This document shows positions 42,933 to 52,607 of a stretch of 64,000 nt of DNA, one piece after another. How positions within the stretch are numbered: the stretch's first letter is position 1; every line of letters begins with the position of its first letter. Made by a program: the position numbers and the translations under genes. The notes below the pieces were generated by a model, which made no database searches, was not told the origin of the DNA, and saw only the letters and a program-made list of their open reading frames with translations. The stretch comes from Pseudoselenomonas ruminantium (GTDB taxonomy: Bacteria > Bacillota > Negativicutes > Selenomonadales > Selenomonadaceae): positions 1-64,000 of the forward strand of contig NZ_FRBC01000010.1 of the NCBI RefSeq assembly GCF_900142515.1, read 5' to 3'.

Positions 42933-43862
42933 TTACACTTGTCCACTCTCAATTTCCCTTTGTCTTTCCTGCTCTTCCAGCCATTTGCTGCGGGCATCCT
43001 GATAGCTCTCACAGGCCAGGGTAAAGCCCTTGCCGGACACCTCCGATGTATCGGACACGATCATGAAGGCCTGCGGGTCATAATGATCCACGATAGCCTT
43101 GACCCGGCTGACCTGCGTCAGACGCACCACGATGAACAGAACGTCCTTATGCTCCCGGGCAAATCCGCCCTTGCCCTCAAGATAGGTCACACCGCGATGG
43201 ACATTTTCCATGATTTCCTGACAGATCTGTTCTGCTGCCGGAGACACGATGAAAATCGACTTTTCCCGATTGAGACCAGCCGCCACACGATTGGTAAGCT
43301 CTGCCGTCACATAGATGGATACCAGTGTATAAAGCGCTTCATCAATGTTGAACATCCAGGCCGAAGCCATGACAATGATGAAGTTCATCACGAAGATACA
43401 GGTTCCCATATCCAGGGAATAGAACTTCTTGGCCACGGCTCCCAACACATCCAGACCGCCAGTATTGGCGTTGGCCCGGAAAATGATGCCAAAGCCGATG
43501 CCCGCCATGACACCGCCGAAGATGGCATTGAGCATGCCATCCTGGGTGATGTTCCAATCCACCATAAAATGCGTGGCATCGAGAATCAGCGACAGCACCA
43601 CCGTACCCACAATGGTATCCCAGGCATAGAGCCGGCCAAACACTCGATAAGCCAGGTACAGGATAGGCAGGTTGTAGACGATATTCTGCATACCTACAGG
43701 CAGACCCGTCAGATAATAGATAATCAAGGCCACACCACTGATGCCGCCAGTCAGCAGATGGGCAGGGATAATAAAGAGGTTGAACCCCAAACAGACAATC
43801 AGTGCCCCCAGCGTGATCTGCAGGTAGCGCAGGGCCTGTTTCGTAAACTCATTCCGCAACAT
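42933..43862 (-). CDS. YitT-family membrane protein
   Basis: 309 residues. Five or six membrane helices in the first 200 ([20 protein letters not shown]-like region, [32 protein letters not shown]), then a C-terminal DUF2179 domain ([20 protein letters not shown], ...[19 protein letters not shown]). Function unknown; the group is common in Firmicutes. It starts 26 nt after the Nif3-like gene ends. Confidence 0.87.
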   Translation of the reverse strand: MLRNEFTKQALRYLQITLGALIVCLGFNLFIIPAHLLTGGISGVALIIYYLTGLPVGMQNIVYNLPILYLAYRVFGRLYAWDTIVGTVVLSLILDATHFMVDWNITQDGMLNAIFGGVMAGIGFGIIFRANANTGGLDVLGAVAKKFYSLDMGTCIFVMNFIIVMASAWMFNIDEALYTLVSIYVTAELTNRVAAGLNREKSIFIVSPAAEQICQEIMENVHRGVTYLEGKGGFAREHKDVLFIVVRLTQVSRVKAIVDHYDPQAFMIVSDTSEVSGKGFTLACESYQDARSKWLEEQERQREIESGQV

Positions 43863-43887
43863 ACATTCATTCCTAAAACTTTTTTAT

Positions 43888-44691
43888 TCAGATTATCGTA
43901 AAGAAATCCCGCGATTCCTGATCCGCGATAACTTCCATATCGTACTCAGCCAGTTCTTCTGCCAGCCGTTTGCGCAGGACTTCCACCACCGGGAATTCCG
44001 TGGCAAAATGGCCGGCATCAATCACATGCATGCCAAGTTCCACGGCCATCTGAGCTTCGTGATACTTCACATCCCCGGTTACATAGACATCAGCCCCCAT
44101 AAAGGACGCCTTCTGGATGAATTCAGCACCACTGCCGCTGCAAAGGGCCACCTTGCGCACCGGACGCGCCCCGGCATTGACCAGCCGCACATGTTCAGTT
44201 GGCAGGGCCTCCCTGACCTGACGGGCAAAGTCTTCCACAGCCATCGGCGCGGGCAGGCTGCCCATACGCCCCAGACTTTCCACCGTGCCATCTGCCTCCT
44301 GGGAGGTAATCACAAAGGTGGATAGCCTGCCCAGACCAATTTTCGCCGCCAGTACATCATTGACGCCACCCACGGCAATATCCAGATTGGTATGAGCCGC
44401 CGCCACGGCGATATCATGCTTCAGCAGCTGCTGAAGTCTCGCCCCCAGTGGCAAATCCGTGCGAATTTTCTTGAGTCCCTTGAAAATCAAGGGATGATGC
44501 GCCACAATCATATCCGCACCTTCGCGGACAGCCTGCTTTACCACATCATCACTGACATCCAGGCACACGAGGATCTTGCGGATATCCTGATTGAAACCGC
44601 CGACCAGCAGTCCCGGATTATCCCAGTCCTCCGCCAGCCGTTTGGGAGCAATGCGCTCCAACGCGTCCATCACTACCTGACACTTTACCAT
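43888..44691 (-). CDS. Nif3-like dinuclear metal center protein
   Basis: 268 residues from the ATG at 44691, preceded by GAGGAACG; the longer frame start at 44850 lies inside trmK. NIF3/DUF34 family: EDWDNPGLLVGG, ADMIVAHHPLIFKGLKKIRT, VAAAHTNLDIAVGGVND, CSGSGAEFI, DVYVTGDVKYHEAQMAVELG, DAGHFATE, whose His and Glu residues bind two metals. Activity is unsettled. The start overlaps trmK by 7 nt, a pairing seen across Firmicutes. Confidence 0.93.
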   Translation of the reverse strand: MVKCQVVMDALERIAPKRLAEDWDNPGLLVGGFNQDIRKILVCLDVSDDVVKQAVREGADMIVAHHPLIFKGLKKIRTDLPLGARLQQLLKHDIAVAAAHTNLDIAVGGVNDVLAAKIGLGRLSTFVITSQEADGTVESLGRMGSLPAPMAVEDFARQVREALPTEHVRLVNAGARPVRKVALCSGSGAEFIQKASFMGADVYVTGDVKYHEAQMAVELGMHVIDAGHFATEFPVVEVLRKRLAEELAEYDMEVIADQESRDFFTII

Positions 44692-45374
44692 GTTAGCCGT
44701 TCCTCCAAAGCCTTGACACGCCGCTTGATCACACCATACCGGCGGTCGCCCTTCGCCCGCTCGCTCTTTTCCATGCCGCTCAGGATACGGCGCTGCTGGA
44801 ACAGCAAGGCTTCGATATGATGCCTGAGCAAAGGCGGTTTCTTCTTCCACAGTTTCGGACCGACCAGCAGGTCAAGCCCCGAAGGTTTCTTGCGGGCACC
44901 CTTCTCTGCCTTGAGGATCTCATAGATGCGGCCATCGTCAATGACGAGGTTCTCATCCACGATATGCCATGCATGATCATAAAGCCATTCCCGCAGTTCC
45001 GGTGCACCATTCATAGGCTGAAGCACCAAGGTTGTCAGCTTCTCTGTAACTTCCGGTTGGGCTTCCAGGATGGTATTCATCAAAATGCCGCCCATGCCGG
45101 CAATGCAGACCGTATCCACTTCACCGGGCTGCAGTACGGCCAAGCCGTCACCAATGCGCACGGAAATAACGTCTTCACCAATGGCGTGTTCATGGACGGT
45201 ACGCTTAGCCGCCTCATATGGTCCCCGGTTCAGATCTCCGGCCACCACAAAATCCGATTTGCCCTGCTCAATAAGGGCTACAGCCAGATAGCCATGGTCC
45301 GTGCCGATATCAGCCACACGGCTCTTTTCCGGCACAAAATCAGCCAATGCCTGTAATCTGTCATCTAAATGCAT
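44685..45374 (-). CDS. trmK: tRNA (adenine(22)-N1)-methyltransferase TrmK
   Basis: 229 residues. Rossmann SAM-binding start VADIGTDHGYLAVALIEQG (about 20-38), then VAGDLNRGPYEAAKR and TVCIAGMGGILMNTIL. TrmK methylates A22 in the tRNA D-loop. Coupled with the downstream Nif3-like gene. Confidence 0.93.
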   Translation of the reverse strand: MHLDDRLQALADFVPEKSRVADIGTDHGYLAVALIEQGKSDFVVAGDLNRGPYEAAKRTVHEHAIGEDVISVRIGDGLAVLQPGEVDTVCIAGMGGILMNTILEAQPEVTEKLTTLVLQPMNGAPELREWLYDHAWHIVDENLVIDDGRIYEILKAEKGARKKPSGLDLLVGPKLWKKKPPLLRHHIEALLFQQRRILSGMEKSERAKGDRRYGVIKRRVKALEERLTW

Positions 45375-45394
45375 AAGGATGCCTCCCTTCCAAT

Positions 45395-45426
45395 AAGAAA
45401 AGGGTGTAACAAATCGTTACACCCTT
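45395..45426 (-). terminator. Terminator after tRNA-Asn
   Basis: Perfect 11-bp stem AAGGGTGTAAC / GTTACACCCTT with a 5-nt loop, then TTCTT on the minus strand. It separates the tRNA from trmK. Confidence 0.75.
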
Positions 45427-45435
45427 GTATATTCA

Positions 45436-45511
45436 TGGCTCCCCGAGCGGGACTCGAACCTGCGACATATGGATTAACAGTCCACCGTTCTACCGACTGA
45501 ACTATCGGGGA
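45436..45511 (-). tRNA. tRNA-Asn (anticodon GTT)
   Basis: 76 nt including CCA. Acceptor TCCCCGA / TCGGGGA, D arm with GGTAGA, anticodon loop CTGTTAA giving GTT, T arm GCAGGTTCGAGTCC. Standard asparagine tRNA. Confidence 0.95.
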
Positions 45512-45543
45512 ATGTACATTGATGCTCACGCATCAGTAGGTTT

Positions 45544-45572
45544 ATTATAGTGGACAGTCACTCTAATGTCAA
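45544..45572 (-). promoter_or_regulatory. tRNA-Asn promoter
   Basis: Minus strand TTGACA (45567-45572), 17-bp spacer, TATAAT (45544-45549): full consensus. Confidence 0.85.
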
Positions 45573-45590
45573 GGGAAAAATCCCCACCTA

Positions 45591-46733
45591 TCAATCCAGG
45601 AAGTCCTTGAGCTTGCGGCTGCGGCTCGGATGGCGCAGCTTGCGCAGGGCCTTGGCTTCAATCTGACGGATACGCTCACGGGTAACCCCGAAGCTCTGCC
45701 CCACTTCTTCCAGTGTCCGTGCCCGGCCATCATCAAGGCCGAAACGCAGGCGCAGGACTTTTTCCTCACGCGGCGTCAAGGTATCGAGCACTTCTTCGAG
45801 CTGCTCCTTGAGGAGCATGAAAGAAGCCGCATCAGCCGGTGCCGGTGCATCCTGGTCCTCGATGAAATCGCCCAGATGGGAGTCTTCCTCTTCGCCGATT
45901 GGCGTTTCCAAAGATACAGGCTCCTGAGCAATCTTCATGATTTCCCGCACGCGTTCCACGCTGATATCCATTTCCTTGGCAATCTCTTCCGGCGACGGTT
46001 CGCGTCCGAGCTGCTGCAGGAGCTGGCGGGATACGCGAATCAGCTTGTTGATGGTCTCGACCATATGCACCGGAATGCGGATGGTACGCGCCTGATCCGC
46101 AATAGCGCGGGTAATGGCCTGACGAATCCACCAGGTCGCATAGGTACTGAACTTATACCCCTTGGTATAGTCAAACTTCTCAACTGCTTTGATAAGACCT
46201 AAGTTGCCCTCCTGAATCAGATCCAGGAACAGCATACCACGGCCCACATAGCGCTTGGCGATGCTGACGACCAGACGCAGGTTGGCTTCAGCCAGGCGCT
46301 TCTGGGCAATCTCATCGCCCTCCTGCATGCGCTTGGCCAGTGCCACTTCTTCATCAGCCGTAAGCAGGGGCACACGGCCGATTTCCTTCAGGTACATGCG
46401 CACAGGATCATCAATGCTGATGCCCTCGGGTACGGAAAGGTCAATCTCGACTTCTTCCGCATCCTTGTCGTCAATATCAATATCATCATCCCCTACATCC
46501 GTGGTAGAGGAATCATCCACAATCTCGATACCCTGCTGGCTGAAGGTATCATACATGCGGTCGATTTCGTCAGGGGTCAGGTCTTCCTGCTGGAGAGCTT
46601 CTACGAGTTCTCCATAAGTCAATGTACCACCGTTTTTATTTCCTTTAGACAACAGATTTTCCACAATCTGCGAACTGTGGTTCTTACTGCCAGCCTCAGC
46701 CTGTGCGACACCCTTCTTTTTCGCTTCAGCCAT
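45591..46733 (-). CDS. rpoD: Primary sigma factor RpoD/SigA
   Basis: 380 residues. A short region 1.1 with an acidic stretch ([20 protein letters not shown]), region 1.2 [16 protein letters not shown], region 2 ([40 protein letters not shown]), region 3 and region 4 ([40 protein letters not shown]). The vegetative sigma factor; it recognises the TTGACA/TATAAT promoters seen at the tRNA genes here. Follows dnaG as in the macromolecular synthesis operon. Confidence 0.97.
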   Translation of the reverse strand: MAEAKKKGVAQAEAGSKNHSSQIVENLLSKGNKNGGTLTYGELVEALQQEDLTPDEIDRMYDTFSQQGIEIVDDSSTTDVGDDDIDIDDKDAEEVEIDLSVPEGISIDDPVRMYLKEIGRVPLLTADEEVALAKRMQEGDEIAQKRLAEANLRLVVSIAKRYVGRGMLFLDLIQEGNLGLIKAVEKFDYTKGYKFSTYATWWIRQAITRAIADQARTIRIPVHMVETINKLIRVSRQLLQQLGREPSPEEIAKEMDISVERVREIMKIAQEPVSLETPIGEEEDSHLGDFIEDQDAPAPADAASFMLLKEQLEEVLDTLTPREEKVLRLRFGLDDGRARTLEEVGQSFGVTRERIRQIEAKALRKLRHPSRSRKLKDFLD

Positions 46734-46774
46734 TCAGCATACCCCTTTCCACGACCTTAATCTTCCATACGATT

Positions 46775-48577
46775 TCACTCAAGTTGCAATTCTTCCATTT
46801 CGGTTTTGATTTGCTGGGCCTTATTGAGTTCCTCAATATAGCCCGTATCCCCGGCCTGGGATAATTCCATGGCCTTTTGGGAATGTTTGATATAGCACAA
46901 GTTCAGATATGCCTTGCGCAACACACCAACTGCCTTGGTATAGGCATCGGTTTCACTGAGGACGCCCAAGTCCTCCACCATGGCTCGCGACAACTCGGCC
47001 ACGGCTTCCTCGCTTAACTTGTCAGCGACCTCAATATCATTAGTTTTCTGCCCTTGGGCGGCTAAATCCTGCAAATAAAGAAAAATTTCCCGCTGGGCAT
47101 TGTCGCCAATCGACTCCAATGGCACCATCGCGGCCAAATGCTGCAGGATGCCGCTGTCCTGCCAGGCCAGGCGGATAGCAATGCGCCCCGCCCGCTGCAG
47201 GGCCGTATCCGTGCGCCGGCTGGCCTGCCGGATAGGTACACGGGGAGCTTCCGCCTCCGATAGCGGCAATGGCTGATGGCTGAACCTGCGCAGTTCATCC
47301 CGCACAATGCCCTCATCCAGAAGCAGCGCCTGCGCCAGGCGCTTGATATACTCCCCGAGCAGTGCCGGTTCCCGGATACCGGTCAGCACCGGCAGCATGG
47401 CATGGAGTGCCTTTACCTTGCCCTCCAAAGTATCATAAGCAAAATGTTTCAACACGTATTGCAGGCGGTATTCCACCAGTGGCAAAGCCTTCTTGACGAG
47501 CTCCTGAAAAGCCGGTGCCCCGTGCTTGCGGATATACTCATCGGGATCTTTGCCATCCGGCACCACGATGACCTTCACATCCGCGCCTGTGCCCTGCACG
47601 ATGGACAGGGCACGGATTGTTGCCTTCTGCCCGGCCTCATCACTATCGTAGCAGAAACAGATAGCCGGCGCATAGCGCATCAGCAGCTTGCAATGTTCCG
47701 GCGTGAATGCCGTCCCCAAAGAAGCCACCACATTCTTCACTCCGGCGCTGAAAACAGCGATGGCATCCATATAGCCTTCCACCACGATGGCAAAACCGGC
47801 ATTCTGGATGGCCCGATGCGCCCGGTCCAGCCCAAAGAGGATGCGCCGCTTATTGAAGATCACCGTTTCCGGTGTGTTCAGATACTTGGGCGTACTGTCA
47901 TCTAATACGCGGCCGCCAAAGCCGACCACCCGTCCCCGTTCATCGGCAATGGGAATCATGACACGGTTGCGGAACCGGTCATATACACCTTCACCATTCT
48001 TACGCTCTGCGGCCAGCCCCCCTGCGAGCAAATATTCCTGCTTCACTCCACGCTTCAAAAAGGCGGTGGACAACTTATCCCAGGCATTAGGGGCAAACCC
48101 CAGTTTGAATTCTTCAATGGTTTCCGCAGAAATAGCACGGCCTTCAAAATAAGCCTTCCCCGGCTCACCCAACCTTGTCATGGTCAGGCAGTTATGAAAA
48201 AAGTCCCGCGCCATCTCATTGACCTTGCGCAAATCTGCAATTTCCTTTTCCCGGGCCAGTTCCCGCGGCGACTTCTGCCTTTGCGGCAGCGGTATGCCGA
48301 GCTTTTCTGCCTGCAGCTTAATAGCTTCAAAATAAGAGATGTTTTCAATGAGTGATAAGAACTTGAATACATTCCCTCCGGCATGGCAGCCAAAGCAATA
48401 GAAAAAGCCCTTGTCCGGAACCACAGAAAAAGAAGGGGTCTTCTCACCGTGAAAGGGACAGCAGCCCCAATAACGGTTTCCCTTGCGCTTCAAGGGAACA
48501 TAACTCTGCACAACCTGCAGGAGGTCTGATTGAGCATTCACTTGCTCAACAAACTCATCCATTTCCTCTCTGTGCAT
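46775..48577 (-). CDS. dnaG: DNA primase
   Basis: 600 residues. N-terminal zinc finger CCPFHGEKTPSFSVVPDKGF with a further Cys pair (FYCFGCHAGG); catalytic TOPRIM core AIVVEGYMDAIAVFSAGVKN and CFCYDSDEAGQKA; C-terminal helicase-binding domain. It makes replication primers. Upstream of rpoD with a 41-nt gap. Confidence 0.96.
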   Translation of the reverse strand: MHREEMDEFVEQVNAQSDLLQVVQSYVPLKRKGNRYWGCCPFHGEKTPSFSVVPDKGFFYCFGCHAGGNVFKFLSLIENISYFEAIKLQAEKLGIPLPQRQKSPRELAREKEIADLRKVNEMARDFFHNCLTMTRLGEPGKAYFEGRAISAETIEEFKLGFAPNAWDKLSTAFLKRGVKQEYLLAGGLAAERKNGEGVYDRFRNRVMIPIADERGRVVGFGGRVLDDSTPKYLNTPETVIFNKRRILFGLDRAHRAIQNAGFAIVVEGYMDAIAVFSAGVKNVVASLGTAFTPEHCKLLMRYAPAICFCYDSDEAGQKATIRALSIVQGTGADVKVIVVPDGKDPDEYIRKHGAPAFQELVKKALPLVEYRLQYVLKHFAYDTLEGKVKALHAMLPVLTGIREPALLGEYIKRLAQALLLDEGIVRDELRRFSHQPLPLSEAEAPRVPIRQASRRTDTALQRAGRIAIRLAWQDSGILQHLAAMVPLESIGDNAQREIFLYLQDLAAQGQKTNDIEVADKLSEEAVAELSRAMVEDLGVLSETDAYTKAVGVLRKAYLNLCYIKHSQKAMELSQAGDTGYIEELNKAQQIKTEMEELQLE

Positions 48578-48713
48578 AAAAACCCCTCTTCTGATTAAAC
48601 CATGGTAATTTGCAAGATACTCGTATACAATTCGCTATTTTTTAGCAATATCCTTCTTTTTTTCGAAAATTTTCTGCGTTTACTATAACATTTTTTGCAT
48701 ACAGTTCTTTTAC

Positions 48714-48740
48714 ATTATAGTATTCTACCCACTTTGTCAA
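48714..48740 (-). promoter_or_regulatory. Possible promoter of dnaG-rpoD
   Basis: Minus strand TTGACA (48735-48740) and TATAAT (48714-48719) but with a 15-bp spacer; the -35 overlaps the end of dgt. The AT-rich leader to dnaG is about 130 nt. Confidence 0.35.
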
Positions 48741-49753
48741 TATCCTTTTTTATTTTTTTCCACCGTTCTGCCCATGGGCGGCATAAAAATCTCCTCGAAC
48801 AAAGCCACGGCATAACTGTCCGTGAGCCCTGCCACATAGTCCGTGACAATCTGCTGCCGCCCCCAGCGGGCTTCACGCTGGATAAACTCCGGCGGCAGCT
48901 GGCTCGTATGGTGCAGGAAATAATGATATAGTTCCCTGAGCACGAAGGAAGCCTGTTCCCTCTCCCGGGAAAGCCGATTGGAATGATAGATGTGCTCGAA
49001 CATGAAATTCCGGAATACATCCATCGTCTGCTTGATGACCGGCGACTGCAAGATCTCACCAGTGCCCTGGGAGGTCATGATCATATCCGCCACCATGCTC
49101 GTAATCATCCGGGAAGTGTCCGGCCCCAATTTCGCGTAGATCTCTGCCGGCAGATCGCCGGGCTTCAGCAGCCCCGCCCGCAGGCTGTCATCATAATCGT
49201 GGCAGAGATAGGCAATGCGGTCTGCTGTGCGCACGATACGGCCTTCCAGCGTCTTGGGCAAATGCCTGCCCGTATGATTTACTATACCGTCCTTGACCTC
49301 GAAGGTCAGATTAAGGCCCTGGCCGCTCCGTTCCAGATACTCCACCACCCGCAGGCTCTGCTCGTTGTGGGTGAAATGGCCAGTGAGTTCAGCCATAACA
49401 GATTCCCCTGCATGACCAAAAGGCGTATGGCCCACATCATGGCCTAAAGCGATGGCCTCGGCCAAATCCTCATTGAGCTGCAAGCCTCGGGCAATGGTGC
49501 GGGAAATCTGTGCTACTTCGAGGCTGTGCGTCATGCGGGTGCGGTAATGGTCTCCGGCCACGATATAGACCTGCGTCTTATGCTTCAGGCGGCGAAAACA
49601 CTTGGAATGGAGGATCCTGTCCCTGTCCCGCTGGAATTTGGTGCGGAAATCACATTCCTCCATGGGGTATTTGCGCCTTGCTTCCCGGCTCTTGGCCGCC
49701 AGAGGCGACAAAATCCTGTATTCCTGTTCCTCCGTACGTTCCCTGATTTTCAT
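48737..49753 (-). CDS. dgt: Deoxyguanosinetriphosphate triphosphohydrolase-like protein
   Basis: 338 residues from the ATG at 49753 (GGAGGTGA upstream; the GTG at 49762 is in that site). HD-domain nucleotidase: HSKCFRRLKHKTQVYI, RTRMTHSLEVAQISR (His), ALGHDVGHTPFGHAGE (HD), GIVNHTG, ADRIAYLCHDYDDSL (second Asp). Hydrolyses dNTPs to nucleosides and triphosphate. Upstream of dnaG, as in several Firmicutes. Confidence 0.92.
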   Translation of the reverse strand: MKIRERTEEQEYRILSPLAAKSREARRKYPMEECDFRTKFQRDRDRILHSKCFRRLKHKTQVYIVAGDHYRTRMTHSLEVAQISRTIARGLQLNEDLAEAIALGHDVGHTPFGHAGESVMAELTGHFTHNEQSLRVVEYLERSGQGLNLTFEVKDGIVNHTGRHLPKTLEGRIVRTADRIAYLCHDYDDSLRAGLLKPGDLPAEIYAKLGPDTSRMITSMVADMIMTSQGTGEILQSPVIKQTMDVFRNFMFEHIYHSNRLSREREQASFVLRELYHYFLHHTSQLPPEFIQREARWGRQQIVTDYVAGLTDSYAVALFEEIFMPPMGRTVEKNKKGY

Positions 49754-49815
49754 TTCTGTCACCTCCGTAATTTGCTGAAATTCTCATTCAATATTATACA
49801 CGAATCTGCGTAAAT

Positions 49816-49840
49816 GAAAAGCGGAGGTATCCCTCCGCCT
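49816..49840 (-). terminator. Terminator after nitroreductase gene
   Basis: Stem GGCGGAGG / CCTCCGC with a 4-nt loop, then TTTTCATTT on the minus strand. Ends the dhaKLM-nitroreductase transcript. Confidence 0.7.
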
Positions 49841-49856
49841 TGTATGCACGGCTTTG

Positions 49857-50456
49857 TCAGCCGATATAGGTCACTTCATTGCCTCTGATATTCACGATGT
49901 TACGGTTGGGCAGGCCATCCGGCATATCCGGATAGCCAAGGCTCAGCGAAGCGAACACCCACTCATCCTCAGCCAGGCCCAGCTCATGGAGATAAGCCAG
50001 CAGCACCGGATTATCCTGCAGCCAGCGCAACTGATTGATCCAGCAAGCGCCCAAGTCCAAAGCATTGGCTGCCAGCAGCATGTTTTCCATAGCCGCACAG
50101 GCATCAGCCATATTGTTGCCATAATCCTTCTTATTGGCCACGACAATCAGCACGGGGGCATTGTACTTGAAAACATAATTGCCCTTCTTGGAAAGCTTGA
50201 TTGCCCCGCCAATATTAGCTTCATTCTCCGGCGTAATCTCCATTTTAGCAAATTCGGCCTGCACCAGCTCCACTAATCTATCCAGTACAGCAGCATCGCG
50301 AATCACCAGAAAGTGATTCGTATTCTTGCTCTTGCCGCTAGGGGCCCGTCGGCCTGCCTCGATAACCTTTGCCAACAGCTCATCCGCTACCATTTCTGGT
50401 TTGAACTTACGGGTACTGTGCCGGGTAGCAATTACATGCAATGTGTCTTTTTCCAT
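49857..50456 (-). CDS. Nitroreductase-family protein
   Basis: 199 residues, FMN-dependent nitroreductase fold (PF00881). VIATRHSTRKFKPEMVADEL has the phosphate-binding RxSxR, RRAPSGKSKNTNHFLVI the flavin contact, and CAAMENMLLAANALDLGACW the typical helix. Reduces an unknown acceptor with NAD(P)H. 9 nt after dhaM, so probably in the dha operon; a physiological link to dihydroxyacetone is not evident. Confidence 0.87.
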   Translation of the reverse strand: MEKDTLHVIATRHSTRKFKPEMVADELLAKVIEAGRRAPSGKSKNTNHFLVIRDAAVLDRLVELVQAEFAKMEITPENEANIGGAIKLSKKGNYVFKYNAPVLIVVANKKDYGNNMADACAAMENMLLAANALDLGACWINQLRWLQDNPVLLAYLHELGLAEDEWVFASLSLGYPDMPDGLPNRNIVNIRGNEVTYIG

Positions 50457-50465
50457 GAGAATCTC

Positions 50466-50852
50466 CTATTCCGGGAACTTACGGACATTGTAAGCTTCCT
50501 TGATCTTGACCGCCAATTCTTCCAGGGTAATGCCGCCGGTGGATTCCACAGCCGCCAGCACAGCGCCTTCCACCAGAGGACAATCCAGCATCATGACCTT
50601 CTTATCCTCCATATCCTCCACCACGATTTCCGTGGTCATCACGGCACTGCCCATATCCATCAGCACGGCCACGCCGTCTTCCGAATACACTTCTTCCACA
50701 GCCGCACTGATCCTGGCATAGCTTGTCCCCAGCTCCCCATCTTCCAGACCGCCGGCCGCAGCCAGAGGCGCATCCGGTGCCATCATCCTGGCGATTTCCA
50801 CAACCCCTGCTGCCAATTTTTCACTATGTGATACGATTACTATCCCGACCAA
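50466..50852 (-). CDS. dhaM: Dihydroxyacetone kinase phosphotransfer subunit DhaM (EIIA domain only)
   Basis: 128 residues, EIIA-mannose fold. VGIVIVSHSEKLAAGVVEIA has the phospho-accepting His (residue 9); DGVAVLMDMGSAVMTTEIV follows. It takes phosphate from PTS HPr to DhaL-ADP. The HPr- and EI-like domains of the E. coli DhaM are absent, as in Gram-positive types. TTG start at 50852 with GGGGGGAG upstream. Confidence 0.9.
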   Translation of the reverse strand: MVGIVIVSHSEKLAAGVVEIARMMAPDAPLAAAGGLEDGELGTSYARISAAVEEVYSEDGVAVLMDMGSAVMTTEIVVEDMEDKKVMMLDCPLVEGAVLAAVESTGGITLEELAVKIKEAYNVRKFPE

Positions 50853-50896
50853 ATTTCTCCCCCCACCGAGAAAACCAAATTACTTGCTAAAAAGGT

Positions 50897-51520
50897 CTAT
50901 AGACATTTTACCATTTCTTCGAGCATATATAAAGAGGATGTTGCACCCGGGTCCTGATGGCCGAGACTGCGTTCCCCCAAATAGCTTGCCCGTCCCTTGG
51001 TGGCGATGATGGTCTTGGTGTATTCCACACCCTCTTTGGCTGCGGCCACGGCTTTTTCCAATGCCTCCTTGAGCTCCGCACCGCCATCTACTGCTTCCGC
51101 TAAAGCCTTATAGGCCGGGCAGAGAGCATCGAGCATGGTCTTTTCCCCCATCTCGGACTTGCCCCGCATCTTGATGCCTCCAATAGCAGCTTCCATCGCA
51201 GCGGCAAAGTCAGCGGCACTGGCCTCATTCTTGCCCTTCAGCACATTACCAGCCTTCATGAAAGCCGTACCATAAAGAGGCCCTGAGGCACCGCCCACAT
51301 GGGAAACCAGCTGCATGCCCACACCTTTAAGCATTGCACCGATATCACTATTTTCCCATTCCGGCAGTTTTTCCAGCACGGCTTTAAAGCCCCGCTCCAG
51401 ATTGATGCCATGGTCACCGTCACCGATCTCATTGTCCAATTGCGTCAAAAAGTCTTTTTCTGCTTCCATCCGTGCGGCAATGGCACGGATGATCCCTGCC
51501 GCTTTTGCTGTGTCTAACAT
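50897..51520 (-). CDS. dhaL: Dihydroxyacetone kinase ADP-binding subunit DhaL
   Basis: 207 residues from the ATG at 51520 (AGAGGAGAG upstream; the frame start at 51571 is inside dhaK). LTQLDNEIGDGDHGINLERG has the Asp cluster that holds Mg-ADP; HVGGASGPLYGTAF and MRGKSEMGEKTMLDAL are typical. Transfers phosphate from DhaM to DhaK-bound dihydroxyacetone. Confidence 0.93.
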   Translation of the reverse strand: MLDTAKAAGIIRAIAARMEAEKDFLTQLDNEIGDGDHGINLERGFKAVLEKLPEWENSDIGAMLKGVGMQLVSHVGGASGPLYGTAFMKAGNVLKGKNEASAADFAAAMEAAIGGIKMRGKSEMGEKTMLDALCPAYKALAEAVDGGAELKEALEKAVAAAKEGVEYTKTIIATKGRASYLGERSLGHQDPGATSSLYMLEEMVKCL

Positions 51521-51533
51521 AATATCTCTCCTC

Positions 51534-52523
51534 TTAACGTTTCCAAGCGGGGGTATCTGCCTTGGCATCATACAGAGCCTTCATCTCATCATCAAGGCGC
51601 AGCAGCGTCAGGGAGAAGCCCGCCATCTCAATGGAAGTCATATAATTGCCCACCATGGTGTCATAGACCTTGATGCCCTGTTCCTTGAGATAATCCTGTA
51701 CGAAATTGTTGATGATATAGAGTTCCATCAAAGGCGTTGCGCCCATGCCGTTAACCAACACCACGACTTCCTGGTTCTTATAATCAATATCGGCCAAGAT
51801 CTTGTCGAGCAGTTTTTTGGCCGTTTCATCTGCCGTGCTGAGCCGTTCCCGAGTTGTACCCGGCTCACCATGGATACCAATACCAATTTCCACTTCGTCC
51901 TCAGCCAATTCAAAGCCTGGCTTGCCAGCTGCAGGCACCGTGCAGGGTGAGATTGCCATCCCCATCGTGCGAACATTGGCAATCACCTTTTCGGCTACAG
52001 CCTTAACCTCTGCAAGACTGGCGCCTGCTTCGGCTTTGGCTCCAGCAATCTTGTGTACCAGCACAGTACCAGCTACACCGCGGCGTCCCGTAGTATAAAG
52101 GCTGTCCTTGACCGCCACATCATCATTGACCACCACATAATCGGCCTCGATGTCCTCATCTTTTGCCATATCGATGGCCATCTCAAAATTCATCACGTCA
52201 CCGGTGTAATTCTTGACAATGCAGAGCACGCCTTTGTCCGCAGCTACTGCCTGTATCCCGGCCAGGATCTTATCCGGCGTCGGTGAAGTAAAGACTGCTC
52301 CGGCCACGGCTGCATCCAGCATTCCTTCGCCCACGAAGCCACCATGTGCCGGCTCATGGCCGCTGCCGCCGCCACTGACCAGCGCCACCTTGCCTTCCTT
52401 TTTCTGTGCCCGTACAACAATGTTGCCTTCTTCTAATTTCTTCAGCTTCTGGGGGGCTGATTTCACCAGACCGAGAATCATCTGTTCCTCTACTGACTCT
52501 ACACCGTTGATCAGTTTCTTCAT
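51534..52523 (-). CDS. dhaK: Dihydroxyacetone kinase substrate-binding subunit DhaK
   Basis: 329 residues. KVALVSGGGSGHEPAHGGFV (about 46-65), VKNYTGDVMNFEMAIDMA, and GIGIHGEPGTTRE with the His that binds dihydroxyacetone covalently (about residue 216). Catalyses DHA phosphorylation with DhaL/DhaM. Order dhaK-dhaL-dhaM. GGGAGG precedes the ATG. Confidence 0.95.
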   Translation of the reverse strand: MKKLINGVESVEEQMILGLVKSAPQKLKKLEEGNIVVRAQKKEGKVALVSGGGSGHEPAHGGFVGEGMLDAAVAGAVFTSPTPDKILAGIQAVAADKGVLCIVKNYTGDVMNFEMAIDMAKDEDIEADYVVVNDDVAVKDSLYTTGRRGVAGTVLVHKIAGAKAEAGASLAEVKAVAEKVIANVRTMGMAISPCTVPAAGKPGFELAEDEVEIGIGIHGEPGTTRERLSTADETAKKLLDKILADIDYKNQEVVVLVNGMGATPLMELYIINNFVQDYLKEQGIKVYDTMVGNYMTSIEMAGFSLTLLRLDDEMKALYDAKADTPAWKR

Positions 52524-52568
52524 TATCTATATCCTCCCTTAGGGCAACCGCCCTCTCTATACGCAATA

Positions 52569-52598
52569 ACAGACAGTTCCCCTCCAGAAACTGTCTGT
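52569..52598 (-). terminator. Inverted repeat between usp and dhaK
   Basis: Perfect 10-bp stem ACAGACAGTT / AACTGTCTGT with a 10-nt loop. After it the minus strand reads TATTGCG, a weak T tract. It could be a weak terminator for the stress protein gene or an operator for dhaKLM. Confidence 0.45.
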
Positions 52599-52607
52599 CT
52601 GGTATGC

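Noticed and set aside
45519-45537. Small hairpin between the tRNA-Asn promoter and tRNA as a regulatory element
   Set aside because: CTGATGC/GCATCA stem with GTGA loop lies in the 5' leader that is removed by RNase P; no sign of regulation.
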